DNA of 64,000 nucleotides from Balanoglossus misakiensis (taxonomy: Eukaryota; Hemichordata), in assembly GCA_040954595.2 (NCBI GenBank), contig CM082588.2:5270001-5334000 (forward strand), given 5' to 3'. The notes under the pieces were generated by a model. That model did no database searches, was not told the DNA's origin, and saw nothing but the letters and a program-made list of their open reading frames with translations. Both the position numbers and the translations under genes were made by a program. How positions within the stretch are numbered: position 1 is the first letter of the stretch; each line of letters starts with the position of its first letter. Below are positions 25,495 to 37,312 of the stretch, piece by piece.

Positions 25495-27696
25495 ATGGCG
25501 TCCAACCAAGCAGCGAAGTTCAAAGACGAAAAGATCGGCATTGTTGGCAGGTAAGCAATCGTTCTTCGACCCTTGTGCGTACCTCATGTTAACACATCGG
25601 TTCACAAGTGTCTGTAGTTTACAAATTGAGTATTCAAAATCGACGTCAGCCAAGGGATCATATCATCAATCATGCCACTGCCAGTTGTCAACTTTGCCTG
25701 GCCATGTCAATATACACCTTGTTTCTTTCATGAGGTTGTAGGGGGCGTTTCCGTCTGATCACTGTATCGTGAGTATTTGCTTATTTCCTCAATTATGTCA
25801 GCACACCTCTGTGCTGCTAATCATGGGGCTGGCATCCCTGTACACCATGCAAGTGTGTGGTACTGCGCTAAATTCGAATACGACAGATACTGAAACTGAC
25901 ATGGAACACGGCCCCTCCCCTTATCAGTGTTGCGTAACCCGGTAGCGTAACCAGAGCAATTGCAGTTCACCAAATAACAAGCTAAAGGCGAGGCTGAGGT
26001 TTATGATGGTGTGTTGCACTTAAAATAATTGTATTCTTCATCTGGAATGCAGTCAACTCACAGACATGTCTTCACTTCTATCTACAGTGGCCTGATCGGA
26101 CAGAGTTGGGCCATGCTGTTTGCCAGTGCAGGTTACAAGGTCAACCTGTACGACATCGACCCATCACTCGTTGCCAATGCCATTGACAAGATCAAGGAAT
26201 CTCTCCTAGGTCTAGAAAAAGACGGGCTACTCAAGGGGTCGTTCACTGCAGAGGAGCAGTTTGGTCTCATCTCAGGGTGCAATGAGTTAGCCACAGCAGT
26301 CAAAGGGGCCAAACATGTACAGGTGAGGGGAATACAAATCAGTAGTTCCAATATCAAATGAAGATAACCCAAAGACATACACTTACTGTGTTTCTCAGCA
26401 GGGCTTTTAAAGCCCCAGCAACTTCAACTTTGGGCTATTTTCTCTGTTTTTCTTATGTTTTGGGTGTCAAGTCAGCATGGTTAATATTAAAAATTTAATT
26501 TTTCCTTTTTCCAGGAATGTGTTCCGGAGAACTTAGATCTGAAGAAGAAAGTCATGGGGCAGATAGATGAAGTGGCCGATGACCACACTGTCTTGTCCAG
26601 TTCTACATCAACTCTGCTACCATCTTTGTTTACAGAGAATCTTAAACATCGCAAAAATGCTATAGTGTCCCATCCTGTAAGTTGTTATGAGTTTCTCTAT
26701 CATACTATTATGAATAACTAGGAACCACTTCTTTCAATTTGATCGTACAATAAACACCAATTTTCATAATGTTGACCAATGTTTATATTTTCCCATTTTC
26801 AGGTAAATCCCCCTTATCATGTACCTTTCGTGGAAATCGTACCAGCCCCTTGGACAGACAAGGATGTGGTCACAAATACAAGGACTTTATTGGAAGAGAT
26901 TGGGCTAAAGCCAATCACCATGGCCAGAGAGAAAACGGGTTTCGTGCTGAATAGAATACAATATGCCATTCACAATGAGTGCTTCCGTCTAGTTGAGGTG
27001 AGTCTTTGTTTCAAAATACAGTGCTTTATAATTTTATCATCATCATCATTAGAAAGTGGAGTCACTTTATCTTATTTTTCGTCTTGATAGGAAGGCATTG
27101 TAACAACTGATGACATAGACACCACAATGAAATGGGGACTTGGTATGAGATACGCATTCATGGGACCATTCGAAACAATACATCTAAACGCTGAAGGTAA
27201 TAAATATGAAATGTGTGGCATGTATACTTCCTAGAAATGAACCACCTCTGATTTCCATGGCATATGCCACTGTCTTCAGCACTTTACCCTTTCACCACAG
27301 TGGGTCAGTCCAAACCCATTGTTTTCTATGATGAGGTTGGACCTCTAAAGAGGGAACTGGGGTGAAAGGGTTAAAGTTTGGTGTGACTTGCTTTCTTTCA
27401 GTGAGACAGGATGCAGACATGGTGTGTTACAATATGATCTCATTCATGTCTTATACTATACATCCGCAGGCCTGAAAAGCTACTGCGATCGCTACGGCCA
27501 GGCTATGAGAGCCGTGACTCAAGACTTCGGTCCGATACCAAGCTACGTGGGTCCCCTGGTGGACTCCTTGTCTGAAGAGATGAACAAGAAGATACCGTTG
27601 GATAAACTCGACGAGCGACGTCAGTGGCGGGACCAACGACTGATCGCTCTGGCCAAACTGAAGAAAGATCTTGATGAGAAAGATGCAAGTAAATAA
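25495..27696 (+). CDS. CRYL1: Lambda-crystallin / L-gulonate 3-dehydrogenase, copy 2
   Basis: Six coding exons with the same lengths and phases as copy 1: 25495-25550, 26088-26322, 26515-26676, 26803-26997, 27091-27196 and 27470-27696, giving 326 residues. The role is as for copy 1. The Rossmann motif here is IGIVGSGLIG (Ser19), and His150, Glu162 and Asn201 are kept. Exon 2 differs from copy 1 at 7 of 235 bases by eye, only one of them changing a residue (Leu to Phe). Exons 4 and 5 carry several changes, including Leu160Phe, Ile196Thr, His206Tyr and a Ser-to-Ile in the FET.HLNAE segment. In contrast, residues 5-13 of exon 1 are largely different ([10 protein letters not shown] against [10 protein letters not shown]). 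Both copies look functional. This is a tandem duplicate, recent or homogenised by gene conversion. Confidence 0.95.
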
Positions 27697-28250
27697 TCAC
27701 CCCCCCCCCCGGGGTAGTGGTTGATTCCTTTGTCACTGTCAGTCGTATGAGGGCGCTGGGCATACACCTGAGAGTGGGGTACATCAGTGAACACAACCTT
27801 CCGGTGCAGGGTACTGAATCTCAATTATTTCTGCCATATTCAATTTCCACTACCTTAAATGAGTTTTTGCTACCTAGGCAAGTGATAAAAATCTCGCGTA
27901 GTTGATAATTCCAATATGGCAGATTTCTACCATGTTTAAATTGAAGGGAGTTCGGAAACTTCTGGAATTTTATAACAGAAAAAAAAATAATAAAAACTAT
28001 GCAGACATCTTGTTCTGTAGAATACAAAACCGTAATCATGGTGATGATTTTTGGGATGAAAATGTGAAAACTGATTGACTTTCTCTGTAAGGCTGAACAA
28101 GAAATACATTACTTGTATATTTGTATTTTCAAAGATAATTGGGAATAAAATCGTTAGACGTATAAATTACAGCCAAAACGTTCTGTCTTATTCTGATAAC
28201 CCTTTGATAAGTTCTATAATAGACTTCGAGAAGAGATGTGTTCTCAATCA

Positions 28251-28293
28251 TGACATACATACATACATACATACATACATACATACATACCTA
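28251..28293. repeat. (CATA)n microsatellite
   Basis: About ten perfect CATA units between the convergent CRYL1 and OATP genes. Confidence 0.95.
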
Positions 28294-28349
28294 TCCACTG
28301 TATCTTTCAAATAATGAGTCTATTAGTAACATTAGCAAGAGTTGTAAAT

Positions 28350-28355
28350 TTTATT
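28350..28355 (-). promoter_or_regulatory. Probable poly(A) signal of the OATP gene
   Basis: AATAAA on the minus strand, 101 bp beyond the stop codon. Confidence 0.55.
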
Positions 28356-28456
28356 GCCTAATATTTCATATTGCACGAGAGGTAGGCGAGAGATTGTCAG
28401 ATTATATACTTCACAAATGTGAAGTTGACTTTGAAATGTTCTTATTCGGTTGGAAA

Positions 28457-31400
28457 CTACTCAGACTCAACGGACCCGTACCCATTGGGAGTTTCCGGTA
28501 AAGCTGTGATGGTTCCATTGCAATGTGCCTGTAACAGCGGAGGAGCATCGGGGTCCACATCTTCGGGAGCTTTGTAAGAGACAAGTCCTAGCACCAGGAA
28601 AATGGACGTCGCAGTGAGGAAGACGGTCCCCAAAAGAACAAAGGTGCGTCCGAATGTTTGGCCGTCGTAGATCCAACACGATCCTGTGGAGTTGTCTGGC
28701 AGTTGCTCCCACACCAGGCATGTGTGATCGATCGCGGCTCCAAACAAGATACTGCCCGGAATTGAACCTGTCGATGAATATGATTAATAAAACAGTAAAA
28801 CATTTTGGAAATACCAATAAAATTACTAAGGCACACTTCAATTTCAACATGCTGCTGCTGTTTTAACATGTGGAAATATTCAAAAACGGACAAAATTCAT
28901 TAATTTGTTCTATGAGTAATCGTTTTTTTATTAAGTAAAATTTTAAACTAAACATGATAAAAGTTTTATCATAATTTTCGTGTGGGTACTTACCTAGTAA
29001 TCGGTACATCAGTGACTGAATACCCAGTCCAAACGACCTCTGACTGTCCGGTAAAGTTCTGTATGGACGTAAAATGGTAAACCGAAGTTCAATTGTAGGA
29101 CTACTGTGACATATGGCTGAACGGAAAAGTTTTTATAAAAGTACAACGTAAAAAAGTTCTCAAACGGGTGAATTTTAGGAAATGCCACCAAACAGACTTA
29201 CCGCATGGTTACGATCGCCATTGGTGACGTCGGGAGAAAGCCAATCACCATCAAGAAAAACATGGCAAAGATGAAGACAGGAAATTGCCAGCAATCTGTC
29301 GGACATTTTCCACTTATCACTTCCAGCGCCCCTGTGTCGCCCGATTCTACGCAGGAGCAGTTATAATATGCCTGGTAGGAAAAAAAAACGAAAGATGAAA
29401 TAAAATAGAGAGATAGGGGATTAGCTTCATTATAAAGAGCAGATCGTATTTATGTGAGTTTTTTTATTATTCCATGGATGAATGAGTGGTAGTTCAATAT
29501 TGGTCCATATACGTCCTTGTTCATTAAATATTTCTGTAACGTTTAGTCATTTTTGTTCGGCGTTTCATGTTCAATGGAAATATTTTGTCCCATGTATGCC
29601 TGCGTTTACAGATTAATTCTAGTCCGGACTGAAATTCAATTTTCAACAAAAACAGGGAGCAGAATGCGTCGTACCATAGTACGAACTTTTTAAAAATATT
29701 TTTCTACAGTCTGTGTGTGCTAAAGACATAAATATGATGTTATTAATCCAATCTTACCAAACCATCAACAGTTCCACCTTGACAGCCTGCGTAACAGGCA
29801 TCGAAGTATTCAATACCGTTGACGCCGCAGACAGGGTCATAGGTCGTGGTGGTGCAGTGGCAGTCTGCGTTGCATTGGTTGTCTAATGTGACGTCATCGG
29901 GGCGAATATCACTGTGGAAGAAAACAAAAATTGGACAGTTTGAAATCTGCAATGCGCTCTGGATGTGTTTGACAGCGCCTATGGGGAATGCTAGCTGTTT
30001 AGAAGAGAATCTGCCATTGGTCCTCCAAAACTCTGAACGATTGCACGTCACGAGCGCATTATCCAACTAACAACACGTCGCCAACATCTGTGATCTTGAT
30101 ATGCTAAACAACTTCTCAATCACAGCAACCAATCACAAGCTTCACAAACTCTGCATGCACCTGGTGATTGGATAGTTGTCAGCAAGCGCATTTGTTAGCC
30201 GTCGGCGACGTGCCACTTCCGTCATTCGGAATCAATCTCTGTCCCTTTGACCTACAAACATCATGGCTGAAAGTAGGATCGACAACGACCTATTCATTGC
30301 TCAGAGCAATGTCCGACAACCTATAGTGAACGTGTAGGTCATGACTGCGACAATATGGACTGGATTTTCCAACGTTTTGGTAGCGGCTCATTGGAGATTA
30401 TGTACAACGATCATGGAATGTGACTTGACGAATATCGAGGATGCCCTTTCTCCTGGCTTGCATCCCCAATGCGCACATCCATTACTGTAAGTAACAACTT
30501 CCGTTCATTCTTTCTTGAAACGTGCATATTTTAAGTTATCTATCGACCAGGAATTTTCGATAGTACGTCAGCAAGGTCGAAAAAATGCAGCTTTCAGGAG
30601 GATCCGTGTGCGAGGTAGAAATAAAACCCTAGTAACCAAAGGTCGAGCCCAGCGCAGAGATTACAGAGAAAGATGGCCGAACCAAGTACATGCATGTGCA
30701 CCTGGAAATCGAAATACCCGAATATTTGTTCTCAAACCTGTACTCACATATCCGGGTCATATGATCTAAACACGCCGGCAAGTGGTTCATCCGGGCATCT
30801 CAGGAAGAAGACGCAGTTGGCCAACAGACCCACCAGACACACCGCCAGCATGAACTTCATGTTTCCCCTGACCTTCAGGTTTGCCTTCTTGATTATCCAT
30901 CCGCCGAGCATGCTGCCGAATGCGCCGGCGGGAATGAAGACTGACCCTGGAAACAAAAGATCCGTGTGATTGTTAATGGGGGGTACAGACTTGAAATTAT
31001 GTTAAAGGGGCAAAGTCTCTCTCTCACTGCCCTATTTCTATTAATTGTTTGATACAAGACACCATTTATGTTATTCTACATGTGGATATATAGTGAATCA
31101 ACGTTCGACCACACACGACTTCCATCCCGTTTGTAGGATATGAGAGTATAAATCTCGCCAAAATGAATAAATGGTAGAGACTGATTATTCATTTTGGCGG
31201 GCTTTTCACTCGCGTTTCTTCAAGTGGGTGGAAGTTGTGTATGGTCGAACGTTGATTCACATTATATCCACATGTACAATAACATAAATGGTGTCTTGTA
31301 TCAAATATAATTAATGGAAAAGGGGCAGCGAGAGAGAGAGAGACTTTGTCCCTTTAATGGGGGAGGGTACAGACTTGGAATTATGTTAAACTCTGCATAC

Positions 31401-31757
31401 GAAGCTTGACTTGTCTTACTTGGTCAGCAACCAATCCTGTGGTTATCATACGAGAGACTATTACCTGCTAGAATACTCGCCACAGATGATGTGATTCCGA
31501 ACTGGTTCTCCATGAAGGACACCAAGAACAGGGCGACGCCGGACACGTACAGCGTCATGCTGCAAATACTCAGCGTGATCATCATGAACGGTGGGTTGGA
31601 GCAGATCATCTTGGTAGCCGGCCAAATGTCGGACCATTTCGTTCCGAAGCCCGGTTGCTGAGCACTTTCTTCTGAGCCGTTCTGGTGTGCTTGGGATTTC
31701 CGCTCGGCTTGAATGCTTACTGTTTCTGTTCGAGGGAAAATAGCCATGTCAATTAAA

Positions 31758-31815
<58 letters not shown>

Positions 31816-31869
31816 GTGACCATCATCATCCGTGACCATCACCACCACCACCACTACAACCACCACCAA

Positions 31870-31943
<74 letters not shown>

Positions 31944-33165
31944 GTGACCATCACCACCACTACTACCACCAACACCATCCCACCATCACCATCAACTTAC
32001 CGGGGAGAGCCGATGAGAAGCCGCCGACTGGAAGCGCCGAAAGCAGAGCCAGCAAAGACGCGATCAGAAATCCAAGCCACCAGGCGCCAACCCAAGCCTC
32101 GTCCGAAGGAGTGAGATCAGTTCTGTTTGACGAATAACAAGTCAACGGCACATTATTCATTTTCCATTGGAGTCGAGTGGACGAGTCTCGGCGACAAAGT
32201 TAGTGAATAGTCAAAATGTCAGTAATTGTGAAGGAAAAATGAAAAAGAATGTTTTACTTACTCAACTTGTATGTCAGTGTATATGCTAAGACACACAGCC
32301 CCAAGAACATATCCCAGCGCGATACCAGCATTACTCATTGCCGACAGTATACCTGAAAACGTACATTTTATTACTGTCAGCTAGTCATATAGTAGTCATT
32401 CAGCTGGTATCTGTATTAAAGGCGTACCTTCTTTACCAGGTTTAGTTGAAACCAATCGCTTTGCACCACATAAATGTTTATGTCTAATGCGAGAATCAGG
32501 GATTGGAAATTACACTTTTACTGCTGAATTCGGAACTCACCTATGTACCAGCCGCTCCTATTGGTCGTCGTATTTTCATCAACCCACGCATAACCAACAG
32601 TGTATATCGGAGCGGCACCGATACCCAGTAATACTTGTGCCAGCAGAAATGAGTAAAAATAGTTTGACAAGGACTGGGTTGTCAAGTGTGCGCTGGCAGG
32701 AGCCGTGACGTTTTCCAGTTCGCACACCGGTAGCGGGGAAAAGCCGGCACCGGCTACGTAGAGACCGCTGGTGAAATGGGGTAAGGACCAGGCCAGGGCG
32801 CCGATGGCCATGACAAGCGCCCCCGCGGCCAGCCACCGCGCCTTGTTTCTGGTCGCGAGGGCGTACGACACGAATGGGACGAGCATCAGAACTGTCAGGT
32901 CATAGGTGGCCACGATGACGCCAACCTGGGTACTGGAGAGCTGGAACCGCGTGGCAACGGTGCTTGAGACCGCCGGCACCAGGCCGTTTAAGATCGTCCC
33001 CTGTACCATGCATAGACTGCTCATGGCAGTTACAAGCCAATTTATCGTGTTGAATCTCTGCAGACATTCCGGGTGGAAGTTGAGCCAACCATACAGCATC
33101 CCCGAGGATTTGTCCGCGCTCGCCACATCCTCGTCTGCCTCTTTAGATTTGTCCGATGACGTCAT
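28457..33165 (-). CDS. SLCO4: Organic anion transporting polypeptide (OATP/SLCO, family 4-like)
   Basis: Nine coding exons in transcript order: 33165-32541, 32352-32262, 32122-32001, 31725-31465, 30946-30748, 29911-29758, 29371-29202, 29058-28994 and 28767-28457. All join in phase to give 665 residues, a normal length for OATPs, which are 12-span plasma-membrane carriers of amphipathic organic anions such as steroid conjugates, thyroid hormones and bile acids. The start is the ATG at 33165; the frame stays open upstream but has no earlier ATG. The N-terminal part (YGWLNFHPECLQRFNT, SLPHFTSGLY) is most like SLCO4A/4C. The family signature WVGAWWLGF lies near residue 249, the extracellular Kazal-like loop (NADCHC...YDPVCGVNGI...CYAGC) near 433-484 continues with YNCSC, and the end has LRTLPDSQRSFGLGIQS and IDHTCLVWE. 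Sequons NVT, NTT and NRS suggest glycosylation. Subfamily is tentative. Confidence 0.95.
31002..31357. mobile_element. 356-bp TTAA foldback element inside an OATP intron
   Basis: The ends read TTAAAGGGGCAAAGTCTCTC and its near-exact reverse complement. The arms stay complementary for about 130 bp each (for example GATACAAGACACCATTTATG and TCAACGTTCGACCA are repeated inverted). The centre has a second small palindrome (GCCAAAATGAATAA / TTATTCATTTTGGC). There is no coding capacity. It sits in the 518-bp intron between OATP exons 4 and 5. A direct repeat of about 35 bp (TTAATGGGGGGTACAGACTT...) flanks it at 30973-31006 and 31354-31391, longer than a TTAA target duplication would give. Confidence 0.8.
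31761..31990. repeat. Higher-order (ATC)n array filling an OATP intron
   Basis: Two ATC runs (31761-31814 and 31882-31942) are each followed by a CGTGACCATCACCACCA segment and degenerate CAC/CAA triplets, so a block of about 120 bp was duplicated. On the transcribed strand this is (GAT)n. It fills most of the 275-bp intron between exons 3 and 4 and ends about 36 bp before the acceptor. Confidence 0.92.
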
Positions 33166-33198
33166 TGTCCAGAACAGTACTTTTGGCTTTTTTTCCAC

Positions 33199-34365
33199 AG
33201 AATTCCTACAGGAGACTAAGTCAGTATATATCCAATAGGTTTTGTTTGATTTGCGAAAGTGAAAACCTCATGTCCACACCATGGTGATGTCTAGCTCCAT
33301 GTTCCACCGTAGAGATATACCATGGAGCTATGCGGAGTACGAAATAGCCTCGTTGACGGAACTCCTGGAAACAAGGTCGCCGTGGAACAGATGTAATTAC
33401 CGATTCAGTGGTGATCTTTCGCGTTTGTCGGACAATCATCAAAACAGCGATAAACGCTGGGAATGCCTTTGACGTCGGCGCTCGCTGCTGCTCGTTTGAT
33501 CTTCAACATATACTCGATTGTACCTCCTCCATGATGGCGCTAAACACAAGCCGCATTCCCCGTCCGTCACCCAAATCGCGACCTCACAGCTCTAGTATTG
33601 GCCGCAAGAGAAGCAGGCGAAAAACCAAGCTACCCACCGTCATCAAACCTTCTACGATATTCCCGAATAACACACCAGCTTACTACAACTCGTCTAACTG
33701 CACAGGATTCGACGACAATGGTTCCCCCAGCCTGTACTAATTATTCATTATTACCAAATCGTCACCGTATTGTTCAATGTTTATTTAGAGACTTGAGTAC
33801 CCGCATTATTAAACAATGCGACAGCACAATAAACGCGCGATTCATTTCATTTATGGTAATGATTTGGTCCGTGTTTGTCCTTTTAAGTAATCATTTGATT
33901 TGTCGGAAGGAACATATTTGATTTCATGAGAGCACCAATGTGTGGTAATATTTTCGATACGTATTGCACTTTCATTTCCAAAAGAAAATTAATAAAAAAT
34001 GGGATAAATGGTTTATTTTGAGCGATTTACCGATTACGAAATTTTGATCGCATTTCATAGACCTTGATTTCTGTTAACCCGAAATTGGCTTAGAAAAGTG
34101 CGCCAGATTATTTGTTTTATTTGGAGAAAGATCTCACTTTGTTACGATGTCAGAATAAAATGAGTGTTTTTTTTTCGCTGCAGTTTACACAGGCTGTTGT
34201 TTGAATCCCAGGTGCGACAATGCTTTTCATCCATATTGCGGAACGCCGTGAAAGTGGTTATCGCCCGTGTGTTGTCTCGTCGTGAATGCGGGTTAGGGCG
34301 GGGCTGGCGGTGAGGTGTGAGGCGGTGTTGTGTCCGCTCACGGCCACTACTTAGCTCCACCACTC
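33199..34365. other. Upstream region of the OATP gene
   Basis: No gene is seen here. It separates the OATP start (minus) from a possible small gene (plus), so divergent promoters may share it. The part at 34230-34365 is GC-rich. A palindromic TGACGTCA (cAMP-response-element consensus) at 33157-33164 overlaps the OATP start codon. Confidence 0.5.
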
Positions 34366-34604
34366 ATGGACGCCAAGCGTCCTCGAAAGAATAGACTGGA
34401 AGTGAGAACGTACGGGCACATTAACACAGTGAAGTTGTTATTGTTGTTTATATAAGGTGCTAAATACTTGTTACCCCTCTTCCATTGTTTCAGGTAATTA
34501 AGTGTTCCTGGTTTCGTGAAGCAACAACGTTACAATCCCGGCCACCGAACAAAAAATACACAGAGGAATATGAACTGAGGAGCAAGAGCACCTCCGATAC
34601 TTGA
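34366..34604 (+). CDS. Possible small two-exon gene (48 residues)
   Basis: Exon 1 (34366-34401) opens with ATG, encodes a basic peptide containing KRPRKNR, and ends at a GTGAGA donor in phase 0. Exon 2 (34494-34604) follows a strong acceptor (TTCCATTGTTTCAG) and continues in frame for 36 codons to TGA, with words such as KCSWFREATTL and KKYTEEYELRSKS. The 92-bp intron is of plausible size and the upstream DNA is GC-rich like a promoter. The KRPRK cluster could be a nuclear-localisation signal. The family is not recognised. Without transcript data this could be a chance combination; exon 2 could also belong to a longer transcript or an untranslated region. Confidence 0.3.
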
Positions 34605-34674
34605 ACAAACAGAACATAAACCAATACCGATCGATCTATGGGGCAAAAACATCAAAAAAAGGTATGAACAGCAT

Positions 34675-34877
34675 GGATTTTATACACGGGGCGATCACCA
34701 AGGTTCTTAAATAGGATTTTATACACGGGGCCGATCACCAAGGTTCTTAAATAGGATTTTATTCACGGGGCCGATCACCAAGGTTCTTAGATAGGATTCT
34801 ATACACGGGGCCGATCACCAAGGTTCTTAGATAGGATTTTATACACGGGGCCGATCACTGACCAAGGTTCTTAGATA
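34675..34877. repeat. 40-bp minisatellite, five tandem copies
   Basis: Units start at 34675, 34714, 34754, 34794 and 34834, each reading GGATTTTATACACGGGGC-CGATCACCAAGG-TTCTTAGATA with few changes. The first unit lacks one base and the last has a 4-base insertion (ACTG). There are no unique spacers, so this is not a CRISPR-like array. No open frame runs through it. Confidence 0.95.
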
Positions 34878-36579
34878 GGAGCTTTACATAATTTAAAGTA
34901 GAGAAAAAGAGAACAAGACACAATGATTGATAAAATGTCATACATTCATCTCACGTTTCCAAGGAAATAGTTTACATATATATTTAAGTACAAAAGCGAT
35001 GACTAATTTCTTAAATTACCTTTTCATTAAGTCTACGGATTAGTACATATACAAAAATCATACAGAAAATCCACTTCAAAAGCAATTGCTATATATACAT
35101 TTATGAAGCACTCTGTGGATGAAAACGATATCTCCTTCAAATTGTTACAACTAATATAGGTACATGTACATGTAATATAATTACATTAATCATGATTCTA
35201 ATTGCATCAGTAATATTTTAATTATGAAACATCTATTGAAATCAAAATCAGCTGCAAACGAAGCCATATTGATAAATTCAAACATGATACGGAGATCACC
35301 TTTGGTGCACGGAATACATTTAGACTTCTGCTGTTTTCTGTCGTTGATGATGCATTTCACCATCACCGATTGCTGACTCGCAAAGTGACCATGTAATGTT
35401 TGTTTGTTTGTTGATTTTCTCCTTTTGGCTCGCAAGATGCTGGCACTGAAATTCTTGATAATCGGCAGTGTTTGAATAGTACATAAATTTCACCCGCTAT
35501 TTTCAATTAATTTTACAATTCATTAAAACGTTGAATCAAAAATCACAATTAGGATGGAAAGGCTACGATTGAACTTACAAAATTTACTCATATTTATTTA
35601 GAACTAGACTAGACACGTCCACTGATTTGCTTGGTATCATCGGCCAATCACAGGGGAAATACTTTCAGAACTGACTGACAAATGACCTATCGGCTTGCAC
35701 CTGGTCATAAGGTGTTACACACATACGTACTAATTGACTCTACAATAGGTTTGAAACTTGAAGAACAGGAAAATACAGCAAAGAGATAAAACACAACAAA
35801 ATCCCTCGGTCTGAGAAATCCTAGTAGACTACTACGCGAGACGCGAGAATAGTACCCTTCATCGAGTGGATGAAGCAAACTCGCCGGTCAAAGAATATCT
35901 AAAACACCTTCAGCCTGTAATCCGAACTGAATGTTGATAAAAAAAGAAGTTTAATGCAGTTGTTGAACACAAATCTCTTCGAATACCAGCGCTCATGGAG
36001 CATGAAGCTTCTGGTGTCGTCGATAAAAACTAAGTACTGCAGTCGCGATACAACAATATCTGATTAACATGAAACTACAACGATTCCCTGATGGGATTGT
36101 TTCAGAGTACAATTTGTAGAGAGTTTGGAAGTTACCTGCTGAGAATGTCTCAGGCGTCTAGGAAAACCGTTCAAATGAAGATCTGTTTAGATATGACATA
36201 AAAACACGTGTTTGACACAGAATTTGTAGATAAAAGACACACATTATTGGTAAAAAATATGTCAATGCCTTTTTAAGGCATCCGTTAGAAAGAATGACAG
36301 AAAAGTAGAGTAGAGTTTTGACACGCATCTAAAAATATCATTCAAACACTTAATCAGCCATGGACCTGTATGATTCCCGTTTGTATTCCAACCAACAGAC
36401 AGTGAATTTTCTTCTGGTTGTACATTTGGTATTACTTTTCTAAAAATTAACATGATTGAGAGTCTGTGAAAGAAGCCGATGTCTGTATGAAATATTTGCA
36501 AACGAATGAACTAGTGGCGTACGACTCTGGTGGTGTGTTCACATCCTGGGGGTTCTTCAGATCCGATCTGTAGTCAGAT
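34878..36579. other. AT-rich spacer
   Basis: No gene, RNA or clear repeat is seen. Confidence 0.5.
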
Positions 36580-36720
36580 CAAACCCGCATTCGTGGCCAC
36601 CTCTATATAGTGGCCACTTTGTTACAGTCCCTGTGCAATTTACATGTCTATAAAGGCCACCTGTCTTTAAAGGACCAGTCCATTGACTGTCCACTGTGGA
36701 CAGTTTTGACTGTACTGTAC
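36580..36720 (+). repeat. Dispersed repeat, copy A
   Basis: It shares a core of about 55 bp with 46040-46175: GTGGCCA-C/T-CTCTATATAGTGGCCACTTT, then CAGTCCCTGTGCAA and TTACATG, followed by looser similarity (CCTGTCT, TAAAGG, TTGACTG). The GTGGCCACTATA word recurs inverted at the far end in copy B, so the family may be a short foldback element. Confidence 0.65.
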
Positions 36721-37312
36721 AGAACATGATTACCACCACCGCTGTAGGTCATCATAAACTTTGTTTTACCAGTATTGGCCCATGGTCACCTTCAGGACAC
36801 TAATGGTCCAGTACACATTTAAATGTGTAAAGGGAATTTACTCAAGTATCGTTTGAAGACGATTTATTGTCATCTTTGGAAGTCGGGCAGTGGTTACGTA
36901 TCGAATACGTATATCTGAATCAAAATGCTGTAGGATGATGCTTGCGACTTCCGAATGACAACGACATTTTGGTCAAAAAGAATCATACGTTTGTATAAAA
37001 ATTCCATAATTATCACATTTAAAAAATCTATAAAAATCTAACGTAAGTTTTTTTTTCAATGATTATACGATATCTGAATGATCTAAAATATTTACAGTTT
37101 TGCTTGGTTTCCCTAACGGATAGCTGGTGGTTTAAATCTTCGAATCGTTTTGTCTGTCGCGAAATGTCGACAGATCAAATTCGATGTCGTCGCTTCTTTC
37201 ATGAACCGCGCCATTTGATCGCAGTATTTAATCGGGTATTCATGATTTGAATCTTCTTATCTTGTCTTGTCTTGTCCAGAATAATCTGATTAATTATGGA
37301 TTTCGGATTGCT
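36721..37312. other. Downstream region of the bHLH-Orange gene
   Basis: This is probably 3' untranslated region and spacer. TTTATT at 36863-36868 is AATAAA on the minus strand, 445 bp beyond the stop, and is the best visible poly(A) signal. Confidence 0.45.

Larger units (their letters stand above)
27697..28456. other. Tail-to-tail spacer between CRYL1 copy 2 and the OATP gene
   Basis: It contains a run of 11 C just after the CRYL1 stop (27700-27710), a (CATA)n array at about 28251-28293, and TTTATT at 28350-28355, which is AATAAA on the minus strand about 100 bp past the OATP stop. No gene is seen. Confidence 0.8.

Noticed and set aside
33166-33198. Extended OATP start beginning with GTG
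   Set aside because: Nuclear animal genes start at ATG; the first in-frame ATG is at 33165.
34675-34877. CRISPR-like array
   Set aside because: The copies are contiguous with no unique spacers, and the context is a eukaryotic genome.
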